In this document: positions 33,565 to 33,668 of the stretch, piece by piece
Position numbering within the stretch: position 1 is the first letter of the stretch
Layout: each line of letters starts with the position of its first letter
Assembly (NCBI RefSeq): GCF_002001125.1
Contig: NZ_MUNV01000022.1
Span: forward strand, 1-33,668
Direction of reading: 5' to 3'
DNA length: 33,668 nt
Source of the DNA: Rhodanobacter sp. B04
GTDB taxonomy: Bacteria; Pseudomonadota; Gammaproteobacteria; Xanthomonadales; Rhodanobacteraceae
The notes under the pieces: generated by a model
What the model was told of the DNA's origin: nothing
The model's input: the letters and a program-made list of their open reading frames with translations, nothing else
Database searches by the model: none
Program-made: the position numbers and the translations under genes

Positions 33565-33668
33565 GCCGGGTTTTTCATCGAAAAGTGAGCCACCCGTTCG
33601 TGCTGCAGGTTAGCTCAGATCGGGGTTGAGATCGGGGTCTTGGTCTCCTTCTTGATGTCAGTGCCATG
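33542..33668 (-). mobile_element. End of an IS21-like insertion sequence (continues beyond window)
   Basis: The sequence from TGTTGATTTCC (33542) resembles IS21-family termini. Two near-identical copies of CGAAAAcTGAGCC/CGAAAAgTGAGCC lie at 33555-33567 and 33579-33591, 24 bases apart, as in the multiple transposase-binding repeats at IS21 ends. A minus-strand coding end follows at 33615-33668, so this would be the right end (after istB). The other terminus and target duplication are outside the window. Confidence 0.6.
33615..33668 (-). CDS. C-terminal end of a probable IS gene (partial)
   Basis: A minus-strand frame open from the window edge to a TGA at 33617-33615 gives HGTDIKKETKTPISTPI as the C-terminus. 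It is called only because of its position just inside the IS21-like end, where istB normally stops. The 17 residues are too few to confirm identity. Confidence 0.4.
   Translation of the reverse strand, partial: HGTDIKKETKTPISTPI

Overview
This 33.7-kb window is GC-rich, gene-dense chromosomal DNA from a gammaproteobacterium, most likely of the Xanthomonadales/Lysobacterales (Rhodanobacter/Dyella/Frateuria type). That assignment is inferred from the overall protein character, the large TonB-dependent receptor next to a TPR-sulfotransferase, the split B12-dependent ribonucleotide reductase and the mreBCD-mrdA-mrdB-mltB-rlpA-dacC gene order. I could run no database search. No rRNA, tRNA or CRISPR array was seen.

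Layout. The left edge (1-177, minus) holds the first 59 codons of an unrecognised gene, divergent from a yqhA-type membrane protein gene (342-908). Glycerol kinase (980-2479) converges on a PfkB-family sugar/nucleoside kinase (2532-3467, minus) across a hairpin. From 3742 to 16993 all genes lie on the plus strand in a tight cell-envelope supercluster: mreB, mreC, mreD, mrdA (PBP2), mrdB (RodA), mltB, rlpA, dacC (PBP5/6), ybeD, lipB, lipA and prc, ending in a strong intrinsic terminator at 17011-17040. Many of these genes overlap by 1-4 bases. The first part builds and remodels the lateral wall: MreBCD scaffold, RodA/PBP2 synthase, MltB/RlpA lytic transglycosylases, DacC carboxypeptidase, and Prc, which in E. 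coli controls wall hydrolases. lipB/lipA make protein-bound lipoate.

On the minus strand follow a TPR-sulfotransferase and a TonB-dependent receptor (17039-21896). A small DUF4126 membrane protein (plus) comes next. Then come four minus-strand genes, in transcription order DegP/DegQ-type protease, a PstS-like binding protein fused to a LysM domain, a YigB-like HAD phosphatase and an M17 aminopeptidase.

The right part (28161-33412) is a deoxyribonucleotide locus and the most interesting region. A class II (adenosylcobalamin-dependent) ribonucleotide reductase is split into two genes, nrdJa and nrdJb. nrdJa carries a 374-residue intein with a LAGLIDADG endonuclease, inserted exactly in front of the catalytic thiyl-radical cysteine. 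A gene for a histone-H1-like lysine/alanine-rich protein lies between the two halves and has its own terminator. Two NrdR-box-like palindromes precede nrdJa. At the far right an IS21-like insertion-sequence end (from about 33542) cuts off a gene that retains its ribosome binding site and 20 codons.
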